DNA from: Rhodoferax sp.
Lineage (GTDB): Bacteria > Pseudomonadota > Gammaproteobacteria > Burkholderiales > Burkholderiaceae_C
DNA length: 64,000 bases
Assembly (NCBI GenBank): GCA_031291305.1
Contig: JARLJH010000063.1
Coordinates: 81,388-145,387, forward strand
Direction of reading: 5' to 3'
Shown: one piece after another, positions 1-9,555 of the stretch
Layout: every line of letters begins with the position of its first letter
How positions within the stretch are numbered: the first letter of the stretch is position 1
Made by a program: the position numbers and the translations under genes
The notes under the pieces: model-generated
The model's database searches: none
What the model was told of the DNA's origin: nothing
Seen by the model: only the letters and a program-made list of their open reading frames with translations

Positions 1-1221
1 CTTGACCATGCCAGTGGTGTCACCTAAGGCACGGGCGCGGCCATTGGCCAGGAACGGGAAGGTGCCCGCCTTGTAGGCGACGCCATCGGCCTTGAGCTGT
101 TGCTCGGTACGACCAACCCAGGCAATTTCGGGGCTGGTGTAAATCACGAACGGAATGGTGTTGAAGTTGACATGCCCGTGTTGACCGGCAATACGCTCAG
201 CCACCGCCACGCCCTCTTCTTCCGCCTTGTGTGCCAGCATCGGGCCGCGCACCACGTCACCCACCGCCCAGACGCCGGGAAGGTTGGTACGGCAATCGGC
301 ATCGACCACAATCGCGCCGCGCTCATCGAGCTTCAGGCCCACGGCCTCGGCATTCAAGCCAATGGTATTGGGCACGCGGCCAATGGAAACGATCAGCTTG
401 TCAGCCTCCAGCGTTTGTGCTTCGCCCTTGGCATTGGTCCAGGCCACATTCACGCCTTTTTTGCTGACTTTGACTTCACCAACCTTGACGCCCAACTCGA
501 TCTTCAAGCCTTGTTTCTCAAAGACTTTTTTAGCCTCTTTGGCGATTTGCTGGTCCACGGCTCCCAAGAAGTCTGGCAAGCCTTCCAGAATCGTCACCTC
601 AGCGCCCAAACGCCGCCAGACCGAGCCCATTTCCAGCCCGATCACCCCGGAGCCGATCAAGGCCAATTTTTTGGGCACGGTGGTGAGGCGTAACGCACCT
701 TCGTTGGACAGGATGTTTGCTTCATCAAAGGGTGTACCAGGCAAAGCGCGGGCGTTCGACCCGGTGGCCACGATGATCTGCTGGCCCAGTAGCGTTTCTT
801 CAGCGGCACCGCTCACCTTGATCTCGTAGCCACCTTCAGCCACTTTGACGAACGAGGCGCGACCATGGAAGAAGTTGACCTTGTTCTTTTTGAACAGGTA
901 AAGAATGCCGTCGTTGTTCTGCTTGACCACCGCATCCTTGCGCGCCACCATCTTGGCAGCATCCATCTTTAGGCTGGACACCGAGATGCCGTGGTCCGCA
1001 AAGTGGTGGCTGGCTTGCTCAAAATGCTCGCTGGACTGCAGCAAGGCCTTACTGGGAATGCAGCCCACGTTGGTGCAGGTGCCACCTGGTGCCGGGCCGC
1101 CTGTGCTGTTTTTCCACTCGTCCACACAGGCCACGTTTTTGCCCAACTGGGCGGCACGAATGGCGGCAATGTAGCCACCGGGGCCGCCACCAATGACGAT
1201 CACATCAAATTGTTTGCTCAT
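1..1221 (-). CDS. lpdA: Dihydrolipoamide dehydrogenase (E3), 3' end beyond window
   Basis: FAD-dependent E3 that reoxidises dihydrolipoyl groups with NAD+, here probably for the 2-oxoglutarate dehydrogenase complex because it follows odhA and odhB on the same strand. Reading back from ATG at 1221 gives an N-terminal FAD-binding GGGPGGYIAA and the redox disulphide motif CTNVGCIPSKA (most homologues have CLNVGC). An NAD-binding GSGVIGLEMGS follows, then a second FAD contact near AVGDVVRGPML. About 407 codons are present; the C-terminal dimerisation domain with the catalytic His-Glu pair lies outside the window. There is no N-terminal lipoyl domain, unlike the E3 at 33110-34972. Identity is certain; assignment to this complex follows from gene order. 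Confidence 0.95.
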   Translation of the reverse strand, partial: MSKQFDVIVIGGGPGGYIAAIRAAQLGKNVACVDEWKNSTGGPAPGGTCTNVGCIPSKALLQSSEHFEQASHHFADHGISVSSLKMDAAKMVARKDAVVKQNNDGILYLFKKNKVNFFHGRASFVKVAEGGYEIKVSGAAEETLLGQQIIVATGSNARALPGTPFDEANILSNEGALRLTTVPKKLALIGSGVIGLEMGSVWRRLGAEVTILEGLPDFLGAVDQQIAKEAKKVFEKQGLKIELGVKVGEVKVSKKGVNVAWTNAKGEAQTLEADKLIVSIGRVPNTIGLNAEAVGLKLDERGAIVVDADCRTNLPGVWAVGDVVRGPMLAHKAEEEGVAVAERIAGQHGHVNFNTIPFVIYTSPEIAWVGRTEQQLKADGVAYKAGTFPFLANGRARALGDTTGMVK

Positions 1222-1334
1222 AAAAATTCCGCCTTTTGAAGTATGTCTGGAAGCGACCAGCCAAGCACAGTCCTGCTGTGTTGGTGATCGTCCTGGGACA
1301 TCCTGGGTTATGAAAGTAAGATATAAAAATAAGA

Positions 1335-1356
1335 GCGTTATACATAGGTATAACGC
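1335..1356 (-). terminator. Stem-loop with T-rich tail between odhB and lpdA
   Basis: GCGTTATAC and GTATAACGC form a perfect 9-bp inverted repeat around a 4-nt loop. Read on the minus strand the stem is followed by TCTTATTTTTATAT, a T-rich tail as in a Rho-independent terminator. The stem is AT-rich, so termination would be weak. Because lpdA lies downstream on the same strand, the element may set the odhB:lpdA transcript ratio rather than end the operon. Confidence 0.4.
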
Positions 1357-1381
1357 GGGCTACAGGCCAATTTCTTATAAA

Positions 1382-2680
1382 TCAGATATCAAACAACAAC
1401 CGAGCCGGATCTTCCAGCGCTTCCTTCATCGCAACCAGACCCAACACAGCTTCGCGACCATCAATGATGCGGTGGTCGTAGCTCATGGCAAAGTAGTTCA
1501 TCGGGCGCACCACCACCTGGCCGTTTTCGACCATGGCGCGGTCCTTGGTGGCGTGCACGCCCAGAATGGCACTTTGCGGCGGGTTGATGATGGGGGTGGA
1601 CATCATCGAGCCGAAGGTGCCACCATTGCTGATCGAGAAGGTGCCACCCGTCATTTCATCCATGCCCAGCTTGCCGTCGCGCGCCTTGGTGCCGAATTCG
1701 GCAATCTTCTTCTCGATGGCCGCAAAGCTCATCTGGTCGGCGTTGCGCAGAATCGGCACCACCAAGCCACGGGGTGAACCCACCGCGATACCAATGTCAA
1801 AGAAGCCGTGGTAAACGATGTCGGTGCCGTCCACCGAAGCATTGAGCACAGGAAACTTCTTCAAGGCGTGAACCGCTGCCTTAACAAAGAAGCTCATGAA
1901 ACCCAGCTTGACGCCATGTTCTTTCTCGAAGCGCTCCTGCATGCGCTTGCGCATGTCCATCACCGGCGCCATGTTGATCTCGTTGAAGGTGGTCAGGATG
2001 GCGTTGGTGCTTTGTGACTGAATCAGACGCTCGGCCACACGAGCGCGCAGGCGACTCATGGGGACGCGCTGCTCCGGGCGGCCAGCCAGCTCAGCTGCCA
2101 AATTACTGGCGGGCGCTGCAACCTGAGGCAATAAAGTGGCTGGAGCCTTTGCAGGCATTGCGGTGGCAGCTGCAACTTTAGGTGCGGCTGCCGACGCTGT
2201 TGCACCGCCTGCCACGGCAGCCAGAACGTCGCCCTTGGTCACGCGGCCATCTTTGCCCGTGCCTGCAACCGAGCCTGAGGCGAGCTGGTTGTCTGCCATC
2301 AGCTTGGCTGCCGCCGGCATGGTGACACCGGCCATTGAAGCGCTAGCGGATGCCGCTGCAGCCACAGGTGCTGCCGCTGCCGCTGATACAGCCGCCATGG
2401 CCTGCATCACAGGTGCCACCGATACGGCACCAACCACACCTTCTGTGTCAATGCGGGCAATGAGCTGGTCAGCCGCCACGGTGCTGCCGTTGGGTTCAAC
2501 GAGTTCAACGATCACACCAGCCGATGGCGCAGGAACTTCCAGCACCACCTTGTCGGTCTCCACATCGATCAGAATTTCATCCACGGCGACGGCGTCACCG
2601 ACTTTTTTCTTCCACTGCAACAGGGTGGCTTCTGCCACGGACTCGGACAGTTGCGGGACTTTGACTTCTACGATTGCCAT
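1382..2680 (-). CDS. odhB: 2-oxoglutarate dehydrogenase E2, dihydrolipoyl succinyltransferase
   Basis: E2 core of the 2-oxoglutarate dehydrogenase complex, transferring the succinyl group from its lipoyl arm to CoA. The 432-residue protein has one N-terminal lipoyl domain (residues 1-77, lipoylated Lys44 in [10 protein letters not shown]) and an Ala-rich linker. A peripheral-subunit-binding segment near 125-160 ([11 protein letters not shown]...[11 protein letters not shown]) precedes the C-terminal acyltransferase domain with DHRIIDG (His403, Asp407). Length and single lipoyl domain fit OdhB/SucB rather than AceF. It lies 58 nt downstream of odhA and 160 nt upstream of lpdA, giving the usual odhA-odhB-lpdA order. 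Start is ATG at 2680. Confidence 0.97.
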   Translation of the reverse strand: MAIVEVKVPQLSESVAEATLLQWKKKVGDAVAVDEILIDVETDKVVLEVPAPSAGVIVELVEPNGSTVAADQLIARIDTEGVVGAVSVAPVMQAMAAVSAAAAAPVAAAASASASMAGVTMPAAAKLMADNQLASGSVAGTGKDGRVTKGDVLAAVAGGATASAAAPKVAAATAMPAKAPATLLPQVAAPASNLAAELAGRPEQRVPMSRLRARVAERLIQSQSTNAILTTFNEINMAPVMDMRKRMQERFEKEHGVKLGFMSFFVKAAVHALKKFPVLNASVDGTDIVYHGFFDIGIAVGSPRGLVVPILRNADQMSFAAIEKKIAEFGTKARDGKLGMDEMTGGTFSISNGGTFGSMMSTPIINPPQSAILGVHATKDRAMVENGQVVVRPMNYFAMSYDHRIIDGREAVLGLVAMKEALEDPARLLFDI

Positions 2681-2738
2681 AACAATTCTTTCAAAAATAT
2701 TCTTGAGGTTTGCGCTTGATACGTCTTGAAGAGCGCGC

Positions 2739-5609
2739 TTACTTGGTCAGGACAAAGCCTTTGAGCTTGCCAAACGCGCCGTCTACCAGCGCTTTTTGTT
2801 GCTCCTGGTGCAGGTGCGAATAGCCCACTGCCGGCGAGGCCGAGGCCGCGCGGCCCGAATAGCCAAGCTTCTGACCCTCAAGCATGTTTTCGTGAATGTA
2901 GTGCTGCACATAGAACCAGGCCCCCTGGTTTTGCGGCTCGTCTTGCGTCCACACCACCTCGGTGGCGTTCGGATATTTTTTGAGTTCGCTGGCAAATGCC
3001 TTGTGCGGAAACGGGTACAGCTGCTCCACGCGGATGATCGCCACATCGTCAGCGCCTCTCTCCTCACGCTTCTTCGACAGATCAAAATAGACCTTGCCAG
3101 AACACACTACCACACGCTTGACCTTGTCGGCCTTGAGCGCCTTCTGGTCAGGGATGATGGTCTGGAAGCTGCCTTTGGTGAACTCGGACAGCGGTGAAGC
3201 CGCATCCTTGTGACGCAACAGCGACTTGGGCGTGAAGATGATCAACGGCTTGCGCAAGCTGCGGATCATCTGGCGGCGCAGCACGTGGAAGATCTGGCTC
3301 GCCGTGGTAGGTTGTACCAACTGCATGTTGGTATCAGCCGCTAACTGCATGAAACGCTCTACCCGCGCGGAAGAGTGCTCTGGCCCTTGACCTTCATAAC
3401 CGTGCGGCAACATCAGCGTGATGCCATTGACGCGGCCCCACTTCACTTCCCCTGAAGCAATGAACTGGTCAATCACCACCTGCGCACCGTTGGCAAAGTC
3501 GCCAAACTGGGCTTCCCAGATCACTAGCGTGTTGGGGTCATTGGACGCATAACCATATTCAAAGCCCAGCACAGCCTCTTCCGACAGGATGGAGTCGATG
3601 ACATTGAAAGGTGCCTGGTTATCAGCCACATTGGACAAGGGCACATAGGTACCCGTGTCCCACTTTTCACGGCTCTGGTCATGAATGACCGCATGACGGT
3701 GGGTAAACGTGCCACGGCCACAATCTTCGCCGGACAGGCGCACCGGGTAGCCGCTGGCCACCAACGAGGCGAATGCCATGTGTTCACCCATGCCCCAGTC
3801 CACCGGAATATCACCCCGCCCCATGGCGGCACGGTCGTCATACACCTTCTTGACCAACGGGTGCGGGTGCACTGAGTCCGGAATCGAGGTGAGCTTGTCG
3901 GCCAGCCGTTTCCACTCTGCCATGGGAATGGCCGTGTCGCCCGCGTCGGTCCACTTCTTGTTCAGGAACGGAGCCCAATCCACCGCGTACTTGCTTTTGA
4001 AATTGGTCAGCACCGGGTCCACCGTATGGCGGCCAATGTCCATGGCCGCGCGATACGCCTTGACCATCTGGTCACCCAGATCAGCGCCCAGACTTTGTGC
4101 TGCCAGTTTGTCGGCATACAGCTTGCGCGTACCAGGGTGCTGGGCGATTTTCTTGTACATCAGCGGCTGCGTCAGCGCCGGAGTGTCCTGCTCGTTGTGA
4201 CCCAGCTTACGGAAGCAGATGATGTCCAGTACCACGTCCTTGTGGAACTCCATACGGTAGTCCAGCGCCCATTGCGTGGCCATCACCACGGCCTCTGGAT
4301 CATCGCCATTGACGTGCATCACCGGTGCTTCAATGCCTTTGACGATGTCGGTGCAATACAGGGTGGAGCGATAGTCGCGCGGGTCCGAAGTGGTGAAACC
4401 GATCTGGTTGTTGATGATGATATGCACGGTACCGGCTGTGGTGTAGCCGCGTGTTTGCGCCAGCGCCAGGGTTTCCTGGTTTACACCCTGACCAGCGAAC
4501 GCAGCATCTCCATGCACCAACACCGGCAACACCTGACGACCGGTCGGGTCGGCGCGGCGGTCCATACGCGCACGCACGGAGCCTTCAACCACCGGGTTGA
4601 CAATTTCGAGGTGAGACGGGTTGAACGCCAAGCTCAAATGCACCGGGCCACCAGGCGTTGTGACATCAGAGCTGAAACCTTGGTGGTATTTCACATCGCC
4701 TGCTGGCAGATCCTCCGGTGCGGTGTGATCAAACTCAGCAAACAACCCACCGGGCATCTTGCCCAAGGTATTCACCAGCACATTCAAGCGGCCACGGTGA
4801 GCCATGCCAATGACGATTTCCTGCACGCCACGTGCACCTGCGCGCTGGATCAGCTCGTCCATAGCGGCGATGAAGCTCTCGCCCCCTTCCAGCGAGAAGC
4901 GCTTTTGCCCTACATACTTGGTATGCAGGAAGCGCTCCAGACCTTCTGCGGCAGTCAAGCGATCCAGAATGTGTTTTTTCTGCTCCACGCCGAAGCTGGG
5001 CTTGCTGCGCACGCTTTCCAGCTTTTGCTGCCACCAACGCTTTTGCGCCTGATCGCTAAGATACATGTATTCAGCACCGATGGAACCGCAATAAGTCTCA
5101 CGCAATGCATTAACAAGATCATGTAAAGACATGATTTCTTTGCCAAAAAACGTATTGCTTGTGTTAAATACCGTTTCAAAGTCAGCGCTTGAGAATCCGT
5201 AAAACGCTGGGTCAAGCTCAGGAATATGGTCCCGTTCGGTCCGCTTCAGCGGGTCAAGATCGGCCCAGCGAGCACCCACATTGCGATAAGCGGCGATCAA
5301 TTGCTGAACTGCGACGCGTTTGCGTCCCAAATCGGAGTCCGCACCGGATGCCATAACCACCGCAGTCCCACCTTGCTTGGCGCGCTCGGCAAAGGCATTG
5401 ATGACGGGTTGGTGCGGCACATCGCGTGTGTTGCTGCCATCCACTGCAGGCACATGCTGCAACGCATCAAAGTAATCGCGCCAAGTGTCTGGAACGCTAC
5501 CGGGATTGGTTAGATAGTTTTCGTACATCTCCTCGACGTACGGGGCGTTCCCACCAAAAAGGTAGGTGTTGGCCTGATAGGCCTGGTAAACCGAGTTGCT
5601 CTCACTCAT
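2739..5609 (-). CDS. odhA: 2-oxoglutarate dehydrogenase E1 component
   Basis: Thiamine-diphosphate-dependent E1 that decarboxylates 2-oxoglutarate and succinylates the lipoyl domain of OdhB, in the cytoplasmic TCA cycle. The 956 residues match the family's usual 930-960. The N-terminal segment ([20 protein letters not shown]) is the E2-binding type seen in SucA. The central part carries [17 protein letters not shown] and the ThDP/Mg region [16 protein letters not shown], and the C-terminal transketolase-like domain has [16 protein letters not shown]. First gene of the odhA-odhB-lpdA operon; the 186-nt upstream gap to prpE must hold its promoter, but no convincing -35/-10 pair was found. ATG at 5609. 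Confidence 0.97.
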   Translation of the reverse strand: MSESNSVYQAYQANTYLFGGNAPYVEEMYENYLTNPGSVPDTWRDYFDALQHVPAVDGSNTRDVPHQPVINAFAERAKQGGTAVVMASGADSDLGRKRVAVQQLIAAYRNVGARWADLDPLKRTERDHIPELDPAFYGFSSADFETVFNTSNTFFGKEIMSLHDLVNALRETYCGSIGAEYMYLSDQAQKRWWQQKLESVRSKPSFGVEQKKHILDRLTAAEGLERFLHTKYVGQKRFSLEGGESFIAAMDELIQRAGARGVQEIVIGMAHRGRLNVLVNTLGKMPGGLFAEFDHTAPEDLPAGDVKYHQGFSSDVTTPGGPVHLSLAFNPSHLEIVNPVVEGSVRARMDRRADPTGRQVLPVLVHGDAAFAGQGVNQETLALAQTRGYTTAGTVHIIINNQIGFTTSDPRDYRSTLYCTDIVKGIEAPVMHVNGDDPEAVVMATQWALDYRMEFHKDVVLDIICFRKLGHNEQDTPALTQPLMYKKIAQHPGTRKLYADKLAAQSLGADLGDQMVKAYRAAMDIGRHTVDPVLTNFKSKYAVDWAPFLNKKWTDAGDTAIPMAEWKRLADKLTSIPDSVHPHPLVKKVYDDRAAMGRGDIPVDWGMGEHMAFASLVASGYPVRLSGEDCGRGTFTHRHAVIHDQSREKWDTGTYVPLSNVADNQAPFNVIDSILSEEAVLGFEYGYASNDPNTLVIWEAQFGDFANGAQVVIDQFIASGEVKWGRVNGITLMLPHGYEGQGPEHSSARVERFMQLAADTNMQLVQPTTASQIFHVLRRQMIRSLRKPLIIFTPKSLLRHKDAASPLSEFTKGSFQTIIPDQKALKADKVKRVVVCSGKVYFDLSKKREERGADDVAIIRVEQLYPFPHKAFASELKKYPNATEVVWTQDEPQNQGAWFYVQHYIHENMLEGQKLGYSGRAASASPAVGYSHLHQEQQKALVDGAFGKLKGFVLTK

Positions 5610-5743
5610 ATATTTCGCTGACTTTCACTCCCCTTCAGGGAGCTTTAGCTGGTTAAAGCTGGGTTAGTTAACCTTCCGCGTCACGGCTTAACCGTTTGGC
5701 GGATGCGACAGTGGCGTTGGAAGGGCCTTTGCGAAGCGCGATT

Positions 5744-5764
5744 GTGCCACCGCCAAGGTGGCAC
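5744..5764. other. Short perfect hairpin downstream of prpE
   Basis: GTGCCACC and GGTGGCAC pair perfectly around a 5-nt loop, 32 nt past the prpE stop codon on the minus strand. No T-run follows on either strand, so it is not a canonical terminator. It could slow transcription leaving prpE or protect its 3' end. Confidence 0.35.
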
Positions 5765-5795
5765 CAAACTTACAGGGGGCTTAATTCAACACCGA

Positions 5796-7691
5796 TCAGG
5801 CAGAAATCATGTCCTTGATTTGTTGCAGAGCGGCTGGGTCGTCCATGGTGGTCAGATCGCCCGGGTCACGGCCTTCACAGACGGCCGCAATGGCGCGCCG
5901 CAGGCACTTGCCGCTACGGGTTTTGGGCAACACGGTCACGAAACGCACACGTGCCGGGCGAGCCACGGCTCCCAAATCACGGTCGACAATTTTGAAAACC
6001 TCAGCCTCCAAAGTCAGGGCGCTGGCGTCATCCGTCACCAGCGCGGGGTTTTTCAACACCGCAAACGCCATGGCCACCTGTCCTTTGAGCTGATCAGCCA
6101 CACCCACGACGGCCACTTCGGCAATGTTTGGGTGGGCCGCAATGCTCTCCTCGATTTCGCGGGTGCCCAGCCGATGACCTGCCACGTTGATCACATCATC
6201 GGTTCGACCAAGTATGAAATAGTAGCCGTCTTCGTCACGAATGCCCCAGTCAAAGGTGCTGTAAACCAGCTTGCCCGGCACGCTCTTCCAGTAGGTATTC
6301 ACAAAACGCTCATCGTCACGCCACACGGTTTGCATGCAGCCTGGAGGTAACGGGCCTTCGACGGCCACGACACCCTTCTGGTTGGGACCCTTCAGTTCTT
6401 CGCCGGTCTGGTCGTCCAGCAGTTTCACGTCATAGCCATAGACCGCTTTGCCCGGCGAACCAAACTTGGAAACCGCCTTTTCGACGCCATTACACAAAGA
6501 CAAGATTGGCCAGCCAGTTTCGGTCTGCCAGTAGTTGTCAATGATAGGTTTGCCCAGACCTGTACTGATCCACTGCGCAGTGGGCTCATCCAGTGGTTCA
6601 CCCGCCAGAAATAGCGCCCGCAAAGATGACAAATCATATTTGGTCAGTAGCGCTGGGTCTTGCTTCTTTAGCACGCGTACTGCCGTGGGTGCACTGAACA
6701 TCACCGTGACCTTGTACTTTTCGACCAGGCTCCACCAGATTCCGCCGTCTGGGCGCGTCGGCAGGCCTTCGTACATGATGGTCGCCATGCCAGAGATCAA
6801 TGGGCCATAAATGATGTAGCTGTGGCCCACCACCCAGCCAATATCGCTGGTGGAGAAATAGGTTTCACCGGCATTGCCTGCATAGATGTGTTTCATGCTG
6901 GCAGCCAGCGCCACGCAATAGCCACCGGTGTCGCGTTGCACGCCCTTGGGCTTGCCGGTCGTGCCGCTGGTATATAGCGTGTAGCTGGGGTGGGTGGCAT
7001 CGACCCACTCGCACGGCACCACCGTGTTGAGGTTCTTTTCCCGCAGTGGAGCCCACAGGTGATCGCGACCAGCCACCAAGTCCATGGGTGCCATGCCACG
7101 GTCCACCAGTAACACCGCCTCTGGCTCGTATTTGGACAGGCGAAGCGCCTCGTCCAGCAAGGGCTTGTAAGACACAGCTTTACCACCGCGTGAGCCAGCA
7201 TCGGCGCTGACCACTACCTTCGGCTCAGCGTCTTCAATACGCGAAGCCAGCGACCCGGAAGCAAAACCGCCGAATACCACCGAGTGAATTGCACCAATGC
7301 GTGTGCACGCCAGCATGGCAAAAGCGGCCTCGGGAATCATGGGCATATAAATCAACACACGGTCGCCTTTTTGCACCCCCAGCTCTTTGAGAACGGCAGA
7401 CATTCGTTGAACTTCAGCGTGCAACTCTTTGAAAGAATAGACTTTTTCAGTATTCGTCTCAGTCGAAACAAAAATCAGTGCAGCCTGATCAGGCCGCGTC
7501 ACCAAGTGCCGATCCACCGCGTTGTGACACAGGTTGGTGACACCACCCACAAACCATTTGGCAAACGGAGGATTGCTGTAATCACATATCTGCTGCGGGG
7601 GAACTTTCCAGTCCACCAACTGTGCTTGCTCACCCCAAAAACCGTCCCTGTCAGTGAGCGAGCGTTGATGAAATTCGGCGTAGCTTGTCAT
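5796..7691 (-). CDS. prpE: Propionate--CoA ligase
   Basis: ANL-superfamily acyl-CoA synthetase that activates propionate through an adenylate; the methylcitrate cycle is its usual route. The start at 7691 (MTSYAEFHQRSLTDRDGFW) is typical of PrpE and has GGAGA 8 nt upstream; an in-frame ATG at 7793 would add 34 unrelated residues. The 631 residues include the N-terminal ACAS-type region (NPPFAKWFVGG, LCHNAVDRHL), the phosphate-binding loop YTSGTTGKPKG, the NYWQTETGWP region, and a C-terminal domain ending in TRSGKCLRRAI, whose Lys is the usual acetylation and catalytic site. The sequence resembles PrpE more than Acs, though activity on acetate cannot be excluded. No prpBC genes are in the window. 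Confidence 0.9.
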   Translation of the reverse strand: MTSYAEFHQRSLTDRDGFWGEQAQLVDWKVPPQQICDYSNPPFAKWFVGGVTNLCHNAVDRHLVTRPDQAALIFVSTETNTEKVYSFKELHAEVQRMSAVLKELGVQKGDRVLIYMPMIPEAAFAMLACTRIGAIHSVVFGGFASGSLASRIEDAEPKVVVSADAGSRGGKAVSYKPLLDEALRLSKYEPEAVLLVDRGMAPMDLVAGRDHLWAPLREKNLNTVVPCEWVDATHPSYTLYTSGTTGKPKGVQRDTGGYCVALAASMKHIYAGNAGETYFSTSDIGWVVGHSYIIYGPLISGMATIMYEGLPTRPDGGIWWSLVEKYKVTVMFSAPTAVRVLKKQDPALLTKYDLSSLRALFLAGEPLDEPTAQWISTGLGKPIIDNYWQTETGWPILSLCNGVEKAVSKFGSPGKAVYGYDVKLLDDQTGEELKGPNQKGVVAVEGPLPPGCMQTVWRDDERFVNTYWKSVPGKLVYSTFDWGIRDEDGYYFILGRTDDVINVAGHRLGTREIEESIAAHPNIAEVAVVGVADQLKGQVAMAFAVLKNPALVTDDASALTLEAEVFKIVDRDLGAVARPARVRFVTVLPKTRSGKCLRRAIAAVCEGRDPGDLTTMDDPAALQQIKDMISA

Positions 7692-7804
7692 TGTTGTCTC
7701 CGGTGGTGTTGGCTGAACTGAATTCATAATTATGTTCCGCGAACTTGCATTAGGCTGACTGCAAGCCCCACTTGCGATGCTCATTGCGCTCAAGTTTCTC
7801 CTGA

Positions 7805-7856
7805 ATCAATAGCTTAATACCATTGATCAATGAGGGCTAGCAAGCTATTTTATCAA
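7805..7856. repeat. Dispersed repeat copy (TAGCT...GGGCTAG type) at the hydrolase 3' end
   Basis: AATAGCTT (7808-7815) and AAGCTATT (7842-7849) are inverted arms around a segment containing GAGGGCTAGC. It belongs to the same family as the copies at 34654, 36209, 36588, 36672, 43065, 54222, 57888 and 58881. The TAG stop codon of the hydrolase (7845-7847) lies inside the right arm, so its last residues are encoded by the repeat. It may act as a weak terminator between the hydrolase and prpE. Confidence 0.6.
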
Positions 7857-8447
7857 TGACTGCACAGCTTTGAACTGCGGGTGTTCGGCCGAGCGTAGCC
7901 ATTCAAAGGCCACCATCTCGGTTGTCACCAGTTCTACGCCCGCACCGGCCAGTCGGTCAAACGCAGCATCTCGATTACGTTCGGTGCGTGAACTGCAGGC
8001 ATCTGTCACCACCCAGACATCAAACTCATCTTCCAGCAGATGCAGCGCGGTTTGCAACAAACACACATGCGCCTCACACCCGGCAATCACGATGGTGCTG
8101 CGCTCAGTGGGTGTGTTGGACGGCTTTTGCAGATGTTTGGGCAGGCTGCGTGCATTGCCCGCTGGCGGTTTGACGGGTGGACGTAACCATTCACCCAAAC
8201 CCTCTTCGACGCCACTGAACTGCATCTTGGCCAGCGTGCGTTGACAAAGGGCTTTGATCTCTGGCGCGTTTTCACCCAACCGTGAGGGGTTTTGCTCAGT
8301 ACCCATTACCGGCACGTGCAGCATTTGGCCCATCTGCGCAAGTCGCAGGGCATTGGCCAACACCAGCGGCGCTTCAAAGATGGCAGGCATCAAGCGCGCC
8401 TGGTAATCGACCAGTACGAGTTGGGATAGTTCAGCTTCTAGCAACAT
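7845..8447 (-). CDS. Isochorismatase-like cysteine hydrolase
   Basis: A 200-residue protein of the isochorismatase-like hydrolase superfamily (YcaC-type branch). The expected catalytic triad is visible: Asp14 in VLVDYQ, Lys74 in LAKMQFSG, and the nucleophile Cys129 in GCEAHVCLLQTA. Members cleave C-N or ether bonds in small amides, and the substrate here cannot be told. Between the Lys and Cys blocks lies an unusual basic, Pro-rich insertion (about residues 88-116, including RPPVKPPAGNAR) not expected in the compact fold, probably a surface loop. No signal peptide is present. It is upstream of prpE on the same strand, separated by a repeat element, so co-transcription is possible but not obvious. 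Confidence 0.8.
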   Translation of the reverse strand: MLLEAELSQLVLVDYQARLMPAIFEAPLVLANALRLAQMGQMLHVPVMGTEQNPSRLGENAPEIKALCQRTLAKMQFSGVEEGLGEWLRPPVKPPAGNARSLPKHLQKPSNTPTERSTIVIAGCEAHVCLLQTALHLLEDEFDVWVVTDACSSRTERNRDAAFDRLAGAGVELVTTEMVAFEWLRSAEHPQFKAVQSLIK

Positions 8448-8645
8448 GGCAATCTTTCATGATGAGTTCTGGAAATGCGCGTCGGCAATATTAGACAGCA
8501 GGAGGCAATTCATTTGCGCCCACACAAGGTTCGACGAGCGAGTTTTTGCCCTGCTTGGCAAGCCACGCAATGACATCAAAATAATTTTTATATAAATCAA
8601 TTGGTTACAGGCAATATCTCGAAAAATTATTAGCCAAAAAAAACA

Positions 8646-8675
8646 TTGACACAAATGCTGTTGCACCAGTAAACT
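8646..8675 (+). promoter_or_regulatory. Candidate sigma-70 promoter giving a leaderless mRNA
   Basis: TTGACA (8646-8651), an 18-nt spacer and TAAACT (8670-8675) resemble -35 and -10 boxes. Transcription starting about 7 nt downstream would begin at or next to the ATG at 8682. No Shine-Dalgarno sequence precedes that ATG, which fits leaderless translation. Only the boxes are seen; the start site is inferred. Confidence 0.4.
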
Positions 8676-8681
8676 CCCGCG

Positions 8682-9299
8682 ATGCGTTTTTTTACCCTCT
8701 TTTGTAGCCTGCTCTTAGTCAGCGTTTCACACGCTGCACCGGTAGAGGCTCCAAACGAAACCGGATCAGGTTTGACCGTTCAGCCGGTTATCCAACAGAT
8801 ACAACTCGCCGGGCAGCAAATCCAGATTGCAGGACAACAACTGCAACAGACCGGCCAAACCGTGAGCACAAAAGCTTCCAAGCTGGTTGTCAATGCATTG
8901 GGCTTCCTGGGTGTACCCTATCGGCGCGGTGGCACTTCAGCAGAAACTGGGTTTGATTGCAGTGGATTTGTCAAGACTGTCTACGAAGAAGCCGTTGGAC
9001 TCGTGTTGCCGCGCCAAGCAGCCCAGCAAGCCGCAGATTCAGAAAAAATCTCGCGTGCTGACCTTAAACCAGGCGACCTCGTGTTCTTCAACACCATGCG
9101 TCACACCTTCAGTCATGTCGGCATTTACATCGGTGACGGCAAGTTTGTGCACTCCCCCAAACCAGGTGAGGAAGTACGCGTTGAGAGCCTGAGTGTGGCT
9201 TACTGGACGCGTCGCTTCACTGGTGCTCGTCGCGTGTTGACGGGCGCCGACGACAATGCCGCACCAACCGCAAGCCTGATAGAGCCTGCCATCCGCTAA
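8682..9299 (+). CDS. Exported NlpC/P60-family cell-wall peptidase
   Basis: Predicted periplasmic or lipid-free exported gamma-D-glutamyl-diamino-acid endopeptidase acting on peptidoglycan stem peptides. Residues 1-19 form a signal peptide (hydrophobic LFCSLLLVSVSHA, probable cleavage after SHA). Residues 33-60 are a Gln-rich stretch built from about three seven-residue units (IQLAGQQ, IQIAGQQ, LQQTGQT), probably a flexible or coiled spacer. The NlpC/P60 domain follows (from about 65) with catalytic Cys93 in FDCSGFVKT and His145 in SHVGIYIGDG. The 205-residue length is usual for small single-domain members. The ATG lacks a ribosome-binding site (see the promoter entry). A monocistronic unit, 8448-8681 being non-coding. 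Confidence 0.88.
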   Translation: MRFFTLFCSLLLVSVSHAAPVEAPNETGSGLTVQPVIQQIQLAGQQIQIAGQQLQQTGQTVSTKASKLVVNALGFLGVPYRRGGTSAETGFDCSGFVKTVYEEAVGLVLPRQAAQQAADSEKISRADLKPGDLVFFNTMRHTFSHVGIYIGDGKFVHSPKPGEEVRVESLSVAYWTRRFTGARRVLTGADDNAAPTASLIEPAIR

Positions 9300-9555
9300 A
9301 GGCACTTCGCCATTCATAGTGGTTGTGTGACTTTACCCGACGCTTTCGGGACCAGCAACAGCGAGCATTCGCTCAACTTATCGCCAAGCTTGGCCTTGCG
9401 CCGTTTCAGCAAACCGTCTTGACTCGTTGGAGTTTCATCGAGGCATTGTCGGATTTGACGGTAGCATTCAGGGGTTCGAATGCACACACCCCAGCTTCGC
9501 GCTTTCCCGACAGCTGCGGCCTTACACCCACAAGAACAGCACACCGTATTGATTG

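Noticed and set aside
9464-9483. tRNA-like T-loop (GGGTTCGAAT)
   Set aside because: The flanking bases form GCATTC/GAATGC instead of a 5-bp T stem, and no acceptor or anticodon arm fits within 90 nt upstream.
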